64,000 bases of DNA from Gari tellinella (Eukaryota > Mollusca > Bivalvia > Cardiida > Psammobiidae), in assembly GCA_922989275.2 (NCBI GenBank), contig OV277872.1:29156119-29220118 (forward strand), written 5' to 3'. The position numbers and the translations under genes are program-made. Of this stretch, positions 12,501 through 20,576 are shown piece by piece (position 1 is the stretch's first letter; each line of letters opens with the position of its first letter). The notes under the pieces were generated by a model, which was not told the DNA's origin, searched no databases, and saw nothing but the letters and a program-made list of their open reading frames with translations.

Positions 12501-15500
12501 GATTTTCTTCCCTTCGTCATATAGATTAACTTTGAATTCTTGAGCATTAAATAAATTTTATATCATGTTTATACTTTTTCAAAGGTTTTAGTAACTAAAC
12601 TTAATTAATCTTTTTACCTCGATTATCAAGCAAGCTGCATCAATTTATAAGAATATAATATTGCCTTTAGTGAAGGAATAAATTAAAGGCATATTTAAAT
12701 TAAAAGAAAGTTTTGTTTATGGATAAATGGGTTATAACTATATTTTTCAGGTAGAAAGACAGCCAGAGTAGTTTATATGAGTTTATAGCTTAAATTTAAG
12801 CATATTTGTTCAGGTTTATATGAGTTTATAATTTGATATTTAACCCCATTTTTCAGGTAACGAAAAAGACGATGTACCAGTGTATCTGGCCCAACTGTGG
12901 GAAGATTAGCGCTACATGTCCTGCCATAGAGAAACATGTGAGAGACACACATCTCGGGTAAGACTTCACCCACAAGTAGTTATTTTTTGTTGTGTTCAAA
13001 TCCCAGACTTACCCCTTTACCCCTTGCTATATTTTCAGCCTGTTTTAACCTATTTTCTGCTAGAATATAGAACTTTTTTTTATAATAAATATTATATTCA
13101 TGACTATAAATTGGAACTGTTTTTTTAATAGGATGAATACATTAAATATGCTAAAAGGCGCTTCTATAGCGGAAAGGGTTAACTCTTTCAACACTTAGTA
13201 ACTCTTGTTGGTTCTTAAGTTCTCTGGTGGATCTTTTTAATTACCAGCATGTGAACCAGTCTTCTTGGAATTCTGGGTAGTTTAATGAATACTGCTTCAA
13301 ATAAGCAAACAGTGTAGACCCTGATAGGAGCCCTCTGATCTAGGTCTACACTGTTTACAAATGCAATGAGTACCGGTATATTTTAAAAAGGTCCATGGAG
13401 TTGAAAGAGTTCAAACGTAGCTTAGCTAGCAAATTAGAAACAGGACTTTGGGTGAAAGACTAAAATAGGATAAAAGAAAAGCAGAAATATTGTTACCTGA
13501 CTTAACACATTATCCTATAGCTTGTTTCTAGTTTTAAAGATAGATGACCACTTAAAGTAGGTTGAAAGTAAAGCAGAAAGTGAAGGTGCATTCTGCTTTA
13601 ATTTCAGCCTGCTTTAAGCTTCAATCTGCTAGAATATAGAAACTATTTTGTAAGATAAATATTCATGACTGTATAAAGTGGAACTATTTTCTGTGGTGGA
13701 GGAATAAACTGCAGGAGTAAAAAGGTGTATATATGGGGTAATGAGTTAATTGCCTGATTTGAAAGATGGGAATTATATTAGTTGTTTGACAAGTCAAGGG
13801 TTTGAAACAACAAATATTTTATTTCATAGGTCGAGAAATGACAGTAGTGACTCAGAGTCTGACGGTGAGGTGGATTTCTACTGTACGGAGATTGAGGTGA
13901 ACGTTGAAAATGTCACACAAGGTTTCTCAGACATGTGTACTGCCACTTCCAGATCTTCCCCACCCATCTCCAGTGGCAGTGAGCCAACAGTGAATGTGAT
14001 ACCAGACCATGATTACCAAAAAAAGGTAAGTCAAGAACCATAACTCTGATTGTTCATTCATAACTTATTAATCTCCCATTAACCCTTTACTCCATAGATA
14101 CGCATTTTAACCCATTAAATTTAAATGAATAATTCCAATTGACATGCACTCACAAATATGTATAAAAGATATTTTCTATATTCTCTCAGATGGTAGATTA
14201 AAGCAGATTGAAAGTAAAGCAGAATGTGCCTTAATTTATTTTCAGCTTGCTTTATGCCAATATCTGCTAGGATATGAAAAATATTTCTTATGTCGATACA
14301 TGTATTAGGAGTTTTTGGTCTTATACTTTTATCTTAGCTTTAATCTGTCATCTGTCTCTTGTACCATAAATTATTCAAAATGAAGTCTTCTTATCAGTGG
14401 TCGTAATATAGGGGTTTTACTGTATTATTTTCTGTGGCAGGAGTTCCGTTTCCTCGGGTGCTCCAGCGTGCCTTCTACCAGTGCTTTCATGAGCCACGCC
14501 CAGGCTGTGCCCATCCCCATAAAACCAGCTGAGATACAGAGATCACTGTCTTGGCAGAACAACACCTCTACCTTCTCCTCTAGTGTAAGTATCAGAGTTC
14601 AAGATCCAATATTTTCTCACTTTTTTAGCACCAAATACTGTGGTGTTACTACTCATTAGAATCATCTCGAAGAGACGGTTCTAACGAGTAGTGACACCAT
14701 AGCGTTTAATGCAGAAATAAAGATTTTAGTTTTTTGGCAGAACAACACCACTACCTTCACCTCTAGTGTAAGTATCAGGGCTTCAGATAAAAGGGAATAA
14801 ACTGAACAAATCCAATATTTTCTCACTTATTTAAGCACCAAATCCTTTGGTGTTACTACTCATTAGAATCGTCTCGAAGAGACGATTCTAATGAGTAGTG
14901 ACACTCTTGGATTTAACGCAGAAATAAAGATTTTAGTTTTTGAAATATTCCCCTTATCTGGAGCTTTGAGTATGTGATCAGGCTCCAAGGTTATAAAGTG
15001 TTTGGGTTGAGTCTGAGTTTGTTCTTTGATTGGTCAGGTTTGGGCCTTGGCTCAAATCTGACCTATCAAATGCTTGAGAACGACTTCAGACTTATCGCAA
15101 AACTTTGGCTCCAGGTAAGAGTGAGTTAACTGAACAAATCCAACATTTTCTCTATTATTTTAGCATAAAATCCTGTGGTGTTACCACTCATTAGCATTGT
15201 CTCGAAGAGACAAATCTAATGAATTTATGTAGAAATAAAGATTTTCTTCTTTACTTTCAACCTGCTTTAAGTGGTCACCTATCTTAGATACTAAAAATAT
15301 GCTATAAGTTAATAAGAAGAAATTTGTAGGTATTATGTAAAGTGGTCGCTTAACCTTTGAAGTAGTCCTGTATAATTATGCATCCTTTTCAATCAGTGTA
15401 CCTGTGAAAGGTACATTTGTCCTACAAAAACAGTGAAGACCCAGATCAGAGGGCTCATAAAAGAGCTCTCTGATTCAAGGTCTGTATTGTTTGTCATATT

Positions 15501-15822
15501 GGAATCATCCATTTAAAGTTTGAGGGAGGTAGGGGTTAATACAAAATTGACTGTATCTATTATATTTCTTGTATTATTTTGCATTTTGCAGCCAAGTCCT
15601 CCGATCAGATCCTCAACCAAGCCATCACCCCAGGAACGACTCCAGCAGCATCAGGCCCAGTCACCCAAAATCCACTCTGTCACGCAGCCAAAGTCACTGA
15701 GTATCCATAAAAAGCCACGCAGCGAGGTTCGGAAATGTCGAAAAGTTTATGGCATGGAGAACAGGGACATGTGGTGTACGCAGTGCAAATGGAAGAAGGC
15801 GTGTACTCGATTTCTGGACTGA
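6432..15822 (+). CDS. ZNF395/ZNF704-like: ZNF395/ZNF704-family zinc finger and C-clamp transcription factor, 3' part (6 exons, 5' exons missing)
   Basis: Six GT-AG exons join in phase (1, 0, 2, 0, 0, stop) to give 355 codons. In order they show an acidic segment with MDENIAAMVLTSLSCSP, a Ser/Pro-rich linker, a C2H2 finger (C-x4-C-x12-H-x4-H), an acidic DFYCTEIEV patch, and a C-terminal C-clamp (C-x12-C-x2-C-x5-C) ending FLD-stop. This order and the short motifs match vertebrate ZNF395 (HDBP2/PBF), ZNF704 and SLC2A4RG (HDBP1/GEF), and insect Glut4EF: nuclear proteins that bind GC-rich promoter elements through the C-clamp. Vertebrate relatives carry a longer N-terminal part; I could not find it in the first 6.4 kb, so it is probably upstream. 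Family identity is firm; the exact orthologue name is not, since invertebrates usually have one member. Introns consist mostly of MITEs. Confidence 0.93.
6597..6916. mobile_element. family A element next to a splice donor, with multiplied right end
   Basis: Flanked by TACAAA at 6591-6596 and 6917-6922. The donor GT of exon a is 6590-6591. The right terminal segment (CTACTCTTATCTGTTGCTCT) occurs at 6769-6788 and again at 6831-6850, and its last part once more at 6901-6916, separated by a T-rich run. Confidence 0.82.
6938..7582. mobile_element. family J element with a large internal insertion
   Basis: Ends are GTAAAACCTCTC and AGAGAGGTTCTACTG followed by TA. The class 2 core is split: CAGAAAGCT at about 7027 and AGGAGCTTTCTGTTTTA at about 7494. 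The insertion includes the GC-rich inverted repeat 7057-7227 and a small hairpin, AGAGTAAAATACAA / TTGTATTTTACTCT. Confidence 0.55.
7057..7227. repeat. long imperfect inverted repeat with GGCGGAAA/TTTCCGCC centre
   Basis: Arms of about 80 bases run from ACACATTACCAGTTG to its complement near CTGGTAATGTGT. The centre is GCGCCTTGGCGC. Open frames on both strands are a by-product of the palindrome. Confidence 0.7.
7735..8113. mobile_element. family D element interrupted by a family B element
   Basis: Family D sequence TATCCTAATAGATGTTAGCC to the hairpin centre CACTTAAGG stops at TA 7800, and resumes after 8042 as TTTTAACTTGCTTTATGTCA and CTAGAAACAGGCTAT. The B copy lies between. Confidence 0.65.
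7802..8040 (+). mobile_element. family B element (TA target, class 1 hairpin)
   Basis: Ends are CAATGGAGAATCTGTTATTC and GAATAACAGATTCTCCACTG, flanked by TA. The core is GATCAGACGCCGGG/CCCGGCGTCTGATC inside GCAAACAGTTTGGAGCC arms. TA duplication and CAGT..ACTG ends are usual for Tc1/mariner-type elements. Confidence 0.9.
8117..8556. mobile_element. family A element interrupted by a family B element
   Basis: A starts CAGGACTCAAGATAAT, carries the class 3 hairpin, and is cut at CCCCTTA; after the B copy it resumes TGTAGCCCTG. B used the TA of the CTTATCTG motif. Confidence 0.72.
8299..8544 (+). mobile_element. family B element nested in family A
   Basis: Full-length copy with TA on both sides. 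One hairpin arm has a GTTCTGG change. Confidence 0.9.
8563..8970. mobile_element. family D element interrupted by a family C element
   Basis: CCTATTACTCCATAGCC to GACCACTTAA, then family C (8615-8867), then TTAAAGTAGGTTGAAAG and the D tail ending TTGGGTAAT. The insertion used the TTAA of the D hairpin arm. Confidence 0.75.
8615..8867. mobile_element. family C element nested in family D
   Basis: TTAACCCTTTGAACCC to GGAGGAAAGAGTTAA with the class 1 hairpin at about 8697-8760. Confidence 0.88.
8994..9232 (+). CDS. ZNF395/ZNF704-like: exon b: Ser-rich linker
   Basis: The acceptor follows ATCTTTCAG (ends 8993) and the donor is GTCAGT at 9233. The first two bases complete the Asp codon from exon a and the exon ends on a codon boundary after Lys-Lys. 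The encoded linker contains LSSSASSSGYISNQSD, a proline-rich piece and an acidic LELEDEGKENVES run before the basic residues that lead into the zinc finger. It is the least conserved part of the protein. Confidence 0.87.
9254..9510. mobile_element. family D element, reverse orientation
   Basis: Starts TTTACCCATTACCCCATAA 21 bases after the exon b donor and ends GGGGTAATGGGTTAA. Hairpin GCAGGTTGAAAGTAAAGC near 9394. Confidence 0.82.
9540..9709. mobile_element. family A element, right end truncated
   Basis: CAGGGCTTCACTGATAAG left end and class 3 hairpin. It runs directly into the next A copy, losing its right end. Confidence 0.75.
9710..9918. mobile_element. family A element with an expanded hairpin centre
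   Basis: CAGCGATCCAAATAAG left, TATCTAGAGCCCTG right. The centre contains an extra half-repeat, so CGTCTC/GAGACG occurs one and a half times (about 9794-9830). Confidence 0.78.
10018..10227. mobile_element. decayed family A element
   Basis: CAGAACTCCTGATAAG and ACCTTATCTGAAGCC ends. Only half of the hairpin (AGAGACGATTCTAATGAGTG) remains. Confidence 0.6.
10228..10794. other. intron DNA with two short direct repeats, no gene seen
   Basis: TTTGTCACACAGT and CAAACAGT/CAAGCAGT pieces repeat around 10318-10442. No full element could be delimited. Confidence 0.35.
10801..10875. repeat. class 2 hairpin (family J-like core)
   Basis: A long near-perfect palindrome: GTAATGCAGAAAGCTCC and its complement, inside CTGCTTAATGCAGGACAAA arms. 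Confidence 0.75.
11014..11196. mobile_element. family C relative with one core arm deleted
   Basis: CAACACTAAGTAACTCTTG start and a GTCCATGG..GTTTGAAAGGG end match the copy at 13181-13414. Only the right arm GGGTCTACACTGTTTGC of the hairpin remains. Confidence 0.6.
11275..11480. mobile_element. family D element, right part decayed
   Basis: TTAACTTGTTACCCCATAGCC start and an almost perfect class 2 hairpin (about 11330-11393). Confidence 0.75.
11546..11839. mobile_element. family D element, reverse, with unrelated internal insertion
   Basis: Starts CTTTTATTCCATAAATA and ends AATGGGGTAAAGGGTTAA. About 11635-11725 holds foreign sequence. Confidence 0.6.
11850..12085 (+). mobile_element. family B element
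   Basis: CAGTGGAGAATCTGTTATTC to TAACACATTCTCCACTG, TA on both sides; intact class 1 hairpin. Confidence 0.9.
12228..12330. repeat. class 2 hairpin in family J-like arms
   Basis: CACAGGTGACTGCTTAATGC and TTGCATTAAATTGCTACCTG arms enclose GCAGAAAGCTCC..GGAGCTTTCTGC. Confidence 0.65.
12331..12856. other. intron DNA before the zinc-finger exon, nothing firm
   Basis: A piece at about 12662-12735 resembles a family D end. The last bases are the acceptor tract of exon c. Confidence 0.35.
12857..12957 (+). CDS. ZNF395/ZNF704-like: exon c: C2H2 zinc finger
   Basis: The acceptor is ATTTTTCAG (ends 12856) and the donor is GTAAGA at 12958. The 101-nt exon starts in phase 0 and leaves two bases of a Gly codon. 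It encodes one finger with C-x4-C-x12-H-x4-H spacing, beginning MYQCIWPNCGK and ending EKHVRDTHLG. The YxCxWPNCGK start is typical of the ZNF395/704 finger. Confidence 0.95.
13010..13182. mobile_element. family D element, internally deleted
   Basis: Starts TTACCCCTTTACCCC and ends GCTTCTATAGCGGAAAGGGTTAA. Most of the hairpin is missing. Confidence 0.65.
13181..13414. mobile_element. family C relative with class 1 hairpin
   Basis: TTAACTCTTTCAACACTTAG start and GTCCATGGAGTTGAAAGAGTT end. Core GCAAACAGTGTAGACCCTGA with its complement, centre shortened. Confidence 0.7.
13503..13749. mobile_element. family D element ending 81 bases before exon d
   Basis: TTAACACATTATCCTATAGC to ATGGGGTAATGAGTTAA, with the class 2 hairpin at about 13557-13620. 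Confidence 0.8.
13830..14025 (+). CDS. ZNF395/ZNF704-like: exon d: acidic DFYCTEIEV segment
   Basis: The acceptor is TTTCATAG (ends 13829) and the donor is GTAAGT at 14026. The first base completes the Gly codon after the finger, and the exon ends on a codon boundary. SDSESDGEVDFYCTEIEV matches the acidic EEDFYYTE-type block that follows the finger in vertebrate relatives. The rest is Ser/Thr/Pro rich. Confidence 0.92.
14077..14300. mobile_element. decayed family D element
   Basis: TTAACCCTTTACTCCATAGA start, mid-part with GCAGATTGAAAGTAAAGC, tail ATTTCTTATG. The right end is lost. Confidence 0.55.
14441..14584 (+). CDS. ZNF395/ZNF704-like: exon e: Ser/Pro-rich linker (PIPIKPAEIQRSLSW)
   Basis: The acceptor is TTTTCTGTGGCAG (ends 14440) and the donor is GTAAGT at 14585. 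The exon is 144 nt, phase 0 at both ends. It encodes a linker with a PIPIKPAEIQRSLSWQ stretch, similar in place and character to the Ser-Leu-Ser region before the C-clamp in vertebrate members. About 40 bases spanning its 3' end and donor are repeated at 14735-14775. Confidence 0.88.
14591..14734. mobile_element. family A copy truncated at the duplication junction
   Basis: Starts CAGAGTTCAAGATCC 9 bases after the exon e donor. Its right end stops at GATTTTAGTTTTTT, where the repeated end of exon e begins. Confidence 0.7.
14741..14767 (+). other. candidate 27-nt in-frame microexon made by duplication of the exon e end
   Basis: A tract ending TTTTTTGGCAG precedes 27 bases that read NNTTTFTSS, followed by GTAAGT. 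The segment is a diverged copy of the end of exon e (14552-14590), including the donor. Both flanking coding junctions are phase 0, so inclusion would add nine residues without a frameshift. Whether it is spliced in cannot be seen here. Confidence 0.45.
14776..14968. mobile_element. family A element after the duplicated donor
   Basis: CAGGGCTTCAGATAAAAG left and TTATCTGGAGCTTTG right, class 3 hairpin between. AGTAT is repeated beside both ends. Confidence 0.8.
15102..15260. mobile_element. partial family A element
   Basis: GGCTCCAGGTAAGAG end, half-decayed hairpin and the GAAATAAAGATTTT tail. It merges into family D hairpin sequence. Confidence 0.55.
15350..15539. mobile_element. family C element just upstream of the last exon
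   Basis: TTAACCTTTGAAGTAG left and GGGAGGTAGGGGTTAA right; class 1 hairpin at about 15429-15494. Confidence 0.75.
15592..15822 (+). CDS. ZNF395/ZNF704-like: exon f: last exon with C-clamp DNA-binding motif
   Basis: The acceptor is TGCATTTTGCAG (ends 15591) and the stop is TGA at 15820-15822. After a Pro/Ser/Gln-rich lead the exon encodes KCRKVYGMENRDMWCTQCKW followed by a KKAC end and FLD. The four cysteines are spaced C-x12-C-x2-C-x5-C, the C-clamp shared with ZNF395/HDBP and with TCF-family C-clamps. Ending directly after this motif is normal for the family. A family C element ends 52 bases upstream of the exon. Confidence 0.96.
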   Translation, partial: PSPPIRSSTKPSPQERLQQHQAQSPKIHSVTQPKSLSIHKKPRSEVRKCRKVYGMENRDMWCTQCKWKKACTRFLD

Positions 15823-16571
15823 ACTTGAACGGAGGATGACCTTGACAATGACCCCCGATCGACCTGGTTGCCATGGAAATGGAAAATGCTTTTGGCACGC
15901 TGATGTAAGCACAGGTAGCTGTATTTGTGAGACAGTTGCTAGACAAGTTGTCATGCACTATTTACGGCTTTGTTAACCCCGACGGTGTATCAGTATAATG
16001 GCTGTTTGAGCAGCCAGCCCTGTAAAAGAAAGAATGTGGATTACTGTATATGCACAACTACTGTAAAACACCATGTATTGAGATTATTAACTGAGGTTTA
16101 TTATTTGGTGTTTAAGGCAGGTGGATGTCTAAAGCAAAATGAAAGTAAAGCAGAAAGCTTGTACAGGAGCTTTCTGGGCTACTTTCATATTAACCCATAC
16201 CATGTTTCTAATTTTGAAGACAGAGGACCACTTAAAGCAGGTTGAAAGTAAAGCAGAATGCGCCTGAAGGCACATTCTGCTTTACCTTCAGCCTGCTTTA
16301 AGCTAGATATAGCTGCTAGAATATAGAAATTATTTCGAATGTTAAATGTACACAACTGCATAAATTGAAACTATTTTCTTCAATAGAAGGGATAAATTAT
16401 AGTCGTATTTATGGGGTAATGGGTTGATTAAGGCTCTCACATGTCTTTAATACTACCAAGTCTTCTTTTCAGTGGTTGAAATATAGGGTATTTACTGTAA
16501 CAAGATTTGCACTCTGAGTAACTTAGCATCTGGTCAGTATTCATACTGTTTTGACGAAAGACGTAAATAAA
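15823..16571 (+). other. probable 3' UTR with AATAAA at 16566
   Basis: The stretch after the stop codon is non-coding and contains a family D/J hairpin pair (16100-16429). The first plausible poly(A) signal I see is AATAAA at 16566-16571. The true cleavage site is unproven and could be elsewhere. Confidence 0.4.
16100..16429. mobile_element. class 2 hairpin with a family D element inserted at its edge, in the 3' UTR
   Basis: A J-like hairpin (AAAGCAGAAAGCTTG..) is followed at TTAA 16190 by a D copy (CCCATACCATGTTTCTA ... TATGGGGTAATGGG). The two hairpins lie in tandem. Confidence 0.65.
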
Positions 16572-16774
16572 TGTAACAACTGAAGTTGATTTATTTTGTA
16601 GACAACGATTTCGAGAAAGATGATATTATATAGGCCAGCTATTTTTCAGTATTGGTCATGATTTGAGGCTTGTAAACTTTGGATTTTTCCACTTTGTTAT
16701 AATGCTAAAACCTTGGTTCAGACCTTGAAAAAAGATCATGGGCAGGGTCAGAGCCAGTAGTAGCTTTTTTATAC

Positions 16775-16967
16775 CAGAGCTCCAGATAAGGGGAGTATTT
16801 CAAAAACTAAAATCTTTATTTTTGCATTAAACCCTATGGTGTTACAAATCATTAGAATCGTCTCTTCGAGACGATTCTAATGAGTAGTAACACCATAGGA
16901 TTTTGTGCTGAAATAATTTAGAATTTTTTTGATTGGTTCAGTTTACCACCTCTTATAAGGAGCTCTG
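16775..16967. mobile_element. family A element
   Basis: CAGAGCTCCAGATAAG and CTTATAAGGAGCTCTG ends, perfect central hairpin. Flanks TTATAC and TTATAT nearly match as a 6-bp target duplication. Confidence 0.82.
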
Positions 16968-17269
16968 TTATATGGAAAAACCTTGGTTCAGGCTTTGAAA
17001 TAAGGTCATGGTCAGAATCAGAGCCAGTATACACTTCGTTATAGCAGTATAAGGATTAATTGTTTGCCTACTGGTTGATAAGAGTGGCTTTAATTGGAAA
17101 GGTTTTTGATTTGTATACAGAATTGATACTGAGATCATGTCTTGGTTGCAGAAATAGGTCTCAGTTTTTCAGTGCAGAATATGTTACTATGACAACTCAA
17201 AAGAAAGTTTGTTTTCATGTTTAAACCAGCTGGTTGGTTAAAGGAGGATGAAAGTAAAACAAAAAAGTC

Positions 17270-17399
17270 CTTAACCCATTACCCCATAGCTTACCACATT
17301 ACCCCATAGCTGACCACTTAAAGCAGGTTGAAAGTAAAGCATTCTGCTTTACTTTCAACCTACTTCAGTTGATAATGGATCTTCAAAAAAAATTGAAAC
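17270..17399. mobile_element. fragmentary family D pieces
   Basis: The CATTACCCCATAGC end occurs twice, followed by a shortened hairpin GCAGGTTGAAAGTAAAGC/ATTCTGCTTTACTTTCAACC. Confidence 0.6.
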
Positions 17400-17405
17400 A
17401 AGCTA

Positions 17406-17597
17406 CAGGGCTCCAGATAAGAGGTAGTTATTTCAACAAATCAAACATTTTCTCACTTATTCAGCACCAAATCCTATGGTGTTACTAGTCATTAGAAGCG
17501 TCTCTTCGAGACGATTCTAATGAGTAGTGACATCATAGGGTTTAATTCTGAAATAAAGATTTTAGTTTTTGAAAAACTACTCTTATCTGGTGCTCTG
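17406..17597. mobile_element. family A element, 6-bp target duplication AAGCTA
   Basis: CAGGGCTCCAGATAAG left; AAGCTA at 17400-17405 and 17598-17603. It split an older family D end (AAACAAGCTA / AAGCTATGGGATAAAGGG). Confidence 0.87.
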
Positions 17598-17671
17598 AAG
17601 CTATGGGATAAAGGGTAAAAGTCATCAATTATTCATCTTTTGGGTGAGTGTTGTAGTGGGCTTTGAAGGTA

Positions 17672-18066
17672 CAGTAAAACCCAGGGCTCCAGATAAGTGG
17701 GAGTTTTCTGAACAAATCCAACTTTTTCTCACTCATTTCAACACCAATCCTATGGTGTTACTACTCATTAGAATCGTCTCGAAGAGACGATTCTAATGAG
17801 TAGTGACACCATAAGGTTTAATGCAGAAATAAAGGTTTTAGTTTTTGAAAAACTACTCTTATCTGTAGCCCTGGTAAAACCTCTCTATTACAACCACTAA
17901 ATATTGTCAATTATTAGATGTTTAAGACAGGTGACTGCTTAAAGTACTATGACAGTTAAACAGAAAACTCCTAAAGGAGCTTCTTGTTGTACTGTCACCT
18001 AGTTAGCTTTAAGCTGTCACCTGTTTTAGCCTTAGTTTTAGTGGTTGTTAAAGAGACGTGTTACTG
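17672..18066. mobile_element. family J element interrupted by a family A element
   Basis: CAGTAAAACC left, then A, then GTAAAACCTCTCTATTACAA; right end TTAAAGAGACGTGTTACTG. The core is a class 2 hairpin. Confidence 0.72.
17682..17873. mobile_element. family A element nested in J, 8-bp flank repeat GTAAAACC
   Basis: Full-length A with an intact class 3 hairpin. GTAAAACC lies at 17674-17681 and 17874-17881, longer than the 6 bases seen at other A copies. Confidence 0.85.
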
Positions 18067-18744
18067 CACTGGTAATTCATACAAAGATTGGGTCTTGATA
18101 GATATTAGTCTCAATTTTACAGAAAACTAATTGCTGTGAAGAGTGATATTTTGATAAATAGGTCAAAGGATCATTGAAATTGAAAGAAGACATTTGGTAG
18201 GAAAGACTTAGATCAGAAATACGAATAGCAATTAACAGTTGAAAGAATTTAAATGAAACGTTACTGTGCTGCAGGTGTTAACGTTACTGGGCCACATTTT
18301 TTGAATATCCGTGATCAGTATCTCTGTTAGACTAACCTGAGATCACTGATTATAAGTAGCATATCATATGCCGATGACCCGGTGATTTTAAAGACAGTGT
18401 AGACACCCGATGATAAGCTTTGTTTTTACTAGACTAGTTGATCTTGGTCAACACTGGTTGTAATGTATGGAAGTCCTTTTATTATTCACGACGCAGCTAA
18501 AATCATTTCTAAAGCAAGTTTTTCAACTGACATGATAATATACAGAGCTCTTGGTAAGCTAAGTATTTCTAATACTAACTGTAAACAGCCTTAAATCTCA
18601 ACCAAACTCTATGGTGTGACTACTCATTATAAATGTCTATGAGATGATTCTGATGTAGTTACAACATAGGATTTCTTTGCAAAAATTAACACTTTCAACA
18701 CCATGGACCTGTTATATACTCATATAGTCTCATTACATTTGAAA
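18067..18744. other. mostly unannotated DNA with a decayed family A copy at 18542-18690
   Basis: CAGAGCTCTTGGTAAGC and the CTATGGTGTGACTACTCATT half-hairpin mark the decayed A. Nothing else is recognised. Confidence 0.4.
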
Positions 18745-19175
18745 CAGTGGAAGGGGGTATTCAGAGCAACAGATAAGGGTAGTTTTTCAAAACTTAAATC
18801 TTTATTTCTGAATTAAACCCTATGGTGTCACTACTCATTAGAATCGTCTCAAAGAGACGATTCTAATGAGTAGTAACACCATAGGATTAAGTGCTGAAAT
18901 GAGTGAGAAAATGTTTGATTTGTTGAAATAACTACCTCTGATCTGGAGCCCTGGGTATTATTCTTTCCCAATAAATGCATTTATGCTAAAACAATTATGT
19001 CTACAGTTTGGAGTAAGATCAGATGCTGTGTAACCCGGCATCTGAACAGGCTCCAAACTTGTTTGCCACTCAGATTAAAATCAATCATTACATGTTTAAA
19101 TTTAAAAAAAGTCATTTCTACATGTTATTGCATTTCATTTGCGTTTAAAGGGGAAATAATAATGTCGTCTCCACT
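18745..19175 (-). mobile_element. family B element interrupted near its left end by family A
   Basis: CAGTGGAAGGGGGTATT is followed by an A copy (18762-18953) and then GGTATTATTCTTTCCC. The B core is decayed but pairs. Confidence 0.72.
18762..18953. mobile_element. family A element nested in B, 6-bp target duplication GGTATT
   Basis: CAGAGCAACAGATAAG left and ATCTGGAGCCCTG right; GGTATT at 18756-18761 and 18954-18959. Confidence 0.87.
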
Positions 19176-19209
19176 TCAACATAGGCTAAGTGGAAACATA
19201 TTAGAGTTT

Positions 19210-19722
19210 CAGTGGAGAAAACATTATTCTTTCCCGTTTAATCCATTAGCCCTTAAAAACGCCTTTTTACGCATCTATTTATTCCTCCACTGAAGAAAAT
19301 AATTCGAATTTATACAGCCAAGAATATGTACAAGAAGAAATATTTCCTATATCCTAGCAGATGGTAGCTTAAAAGAGGTTGAAAGTAAAGCAGAATGTGC
19401 CTTAAGGCACATTCTGCTTTACTGTCAACCTGCTTTAAGTGGTCACCGGTTTTCAAAGCTAGAAATAGGCTAAGAGGTAATGTGTTAAACGCAAACGAAA
19501 CGCAAAGGCACTGTATTAAAATAAAGAAAATGACAAATTTTCGACAATTCTCAATGTTGATTTTAACCTTGATGTTAAACAGTTTGGTGCCTGATCAGAC
19601 GCCTGGTGCCTGATCAAACGCTGGGTTACCAGGTGACTGATCTGGCTCCAAACTGTAGGCAATGGAAATTATATTTTTAGCATAAACACGTTTATTGGGA
19701 AAGAATAACGTCTTCTCCACTG
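19210..19722 (+). mobile_element. family B element interrupted by family D at its GTTTAA site
   Basis: CAGTGGAGAAAACATTATTC..CCCGTTTAA, then D, then TTAAACGCAAACGAAACGC through a decayed class 1 core to TCTTCTCCACTG. Confidence 0.82.
19238..19488. mobile_element. family D element nested in B
   Basis: TTAATCCATTAGCCC left and GAGGTAATGTGTTAA right. TTAA is duplicated from the B motif CCCGTTTAAACGC. Confidence 0.82.
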
Positions 19723-19766
19723 TAGTTAGTGATTCAAATACAGGGTTTATCTGGAGCTATGATACT

Positions 19767-20009
19767 GGGGCCCGTTTCATAAAACTTTGTACGACAAAAA
19801 CGATCGTAAGTCTAAACTTTAAAATACATTTATTTTCTGATTTCTCCATCTAATCCTGTCTTGTGACATCTTTTTGGAATCGTCTTTTCAAGACGATTCC
19901 AAAAAGATGCCACAATACAGGATTAGATAGAGAAATAAATAATAATTGAGACTTTTATAATCTGACTAACGACAACTTTTGTCGTACAGAGTTTTATGAA
20001 ACGGGCCCC
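19767..20009. mobile_element. family E element (class 3-like hairpin)
   Basis: Terminal repeats GGGCCCGTTTCATAAAACTT/complement, then CGTACGACAA. Centre GGAATCGTCTTTTCAAGACGATTCC within a palindrome of about 35 bases per arm. Confidence 0.85.
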
Positions 20010-20118
20010 TGATGAGAGATCTAGCATTATTCTCACTTCTGTTACTCAGGAAATAGTAAAGATTTAATGTGATAGGTAAATCTGATTCATTTGTAAAATA
20101 TTGTAAAGGGTGATGTAA

Positions 20119-20535
20119 TGAAGTTTTGTCATACAAATACTAGATCATGATTATAAGGAACGTTTTTGTCATAAATATACTATATATTAAGAACGATGTT
20201 TTGTCATAAAATTACTATTTGTTAGATCATGATTATAAGGAAGATTTTTTTTCATAAAATTACTAGATTTTAGATCATGATTATAAGGAACAATTTAGTC
20301 ATAGAAATACTAGATGTTAGATCATGATTATAAGAAAGAGATTTTTTGTCATAAAGTTCATGATTATAAGGAACATTTTTTGTCATAAAAATACTTGTTT
20401 TTAGATCATGATTATAATAAGGAACGTTTTTTTTGTCATAAAATTACTATTTGTAAGATAATGAATATAAGGAACATTTTTTGTCGTAGAAATACTAGAA
20501 TTTAGACCATAATGATAAGGAACATTTTTGTTCAA
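20119..20535 (+). repeat. minisatellite, about 8 imperfect copies of a 45-55 base unit
   Basis: The unit reads roughly TAGATCATGATTATAAGGAA, then a T-run, GTCATAAAAATACTAG. Copies vary in the T-run length and in deletions. Confidence 0.85.
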
Positions 20536-20576
20536 AGCTGTGAAAGGTAAAATGATGTGGTGTGTAGAATTTATGG

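Noticed and set aside
12916..13128. Plus-strand frame overlapping the zinc-finger exon
   Set aside because: It is an out-of-frame reading that runs from exon c into the intron.
15680..15958. Two minus-strand frames opposite the C-clamp exon
   Set aside because: Shadows of the coding exon, with no splice or family support.
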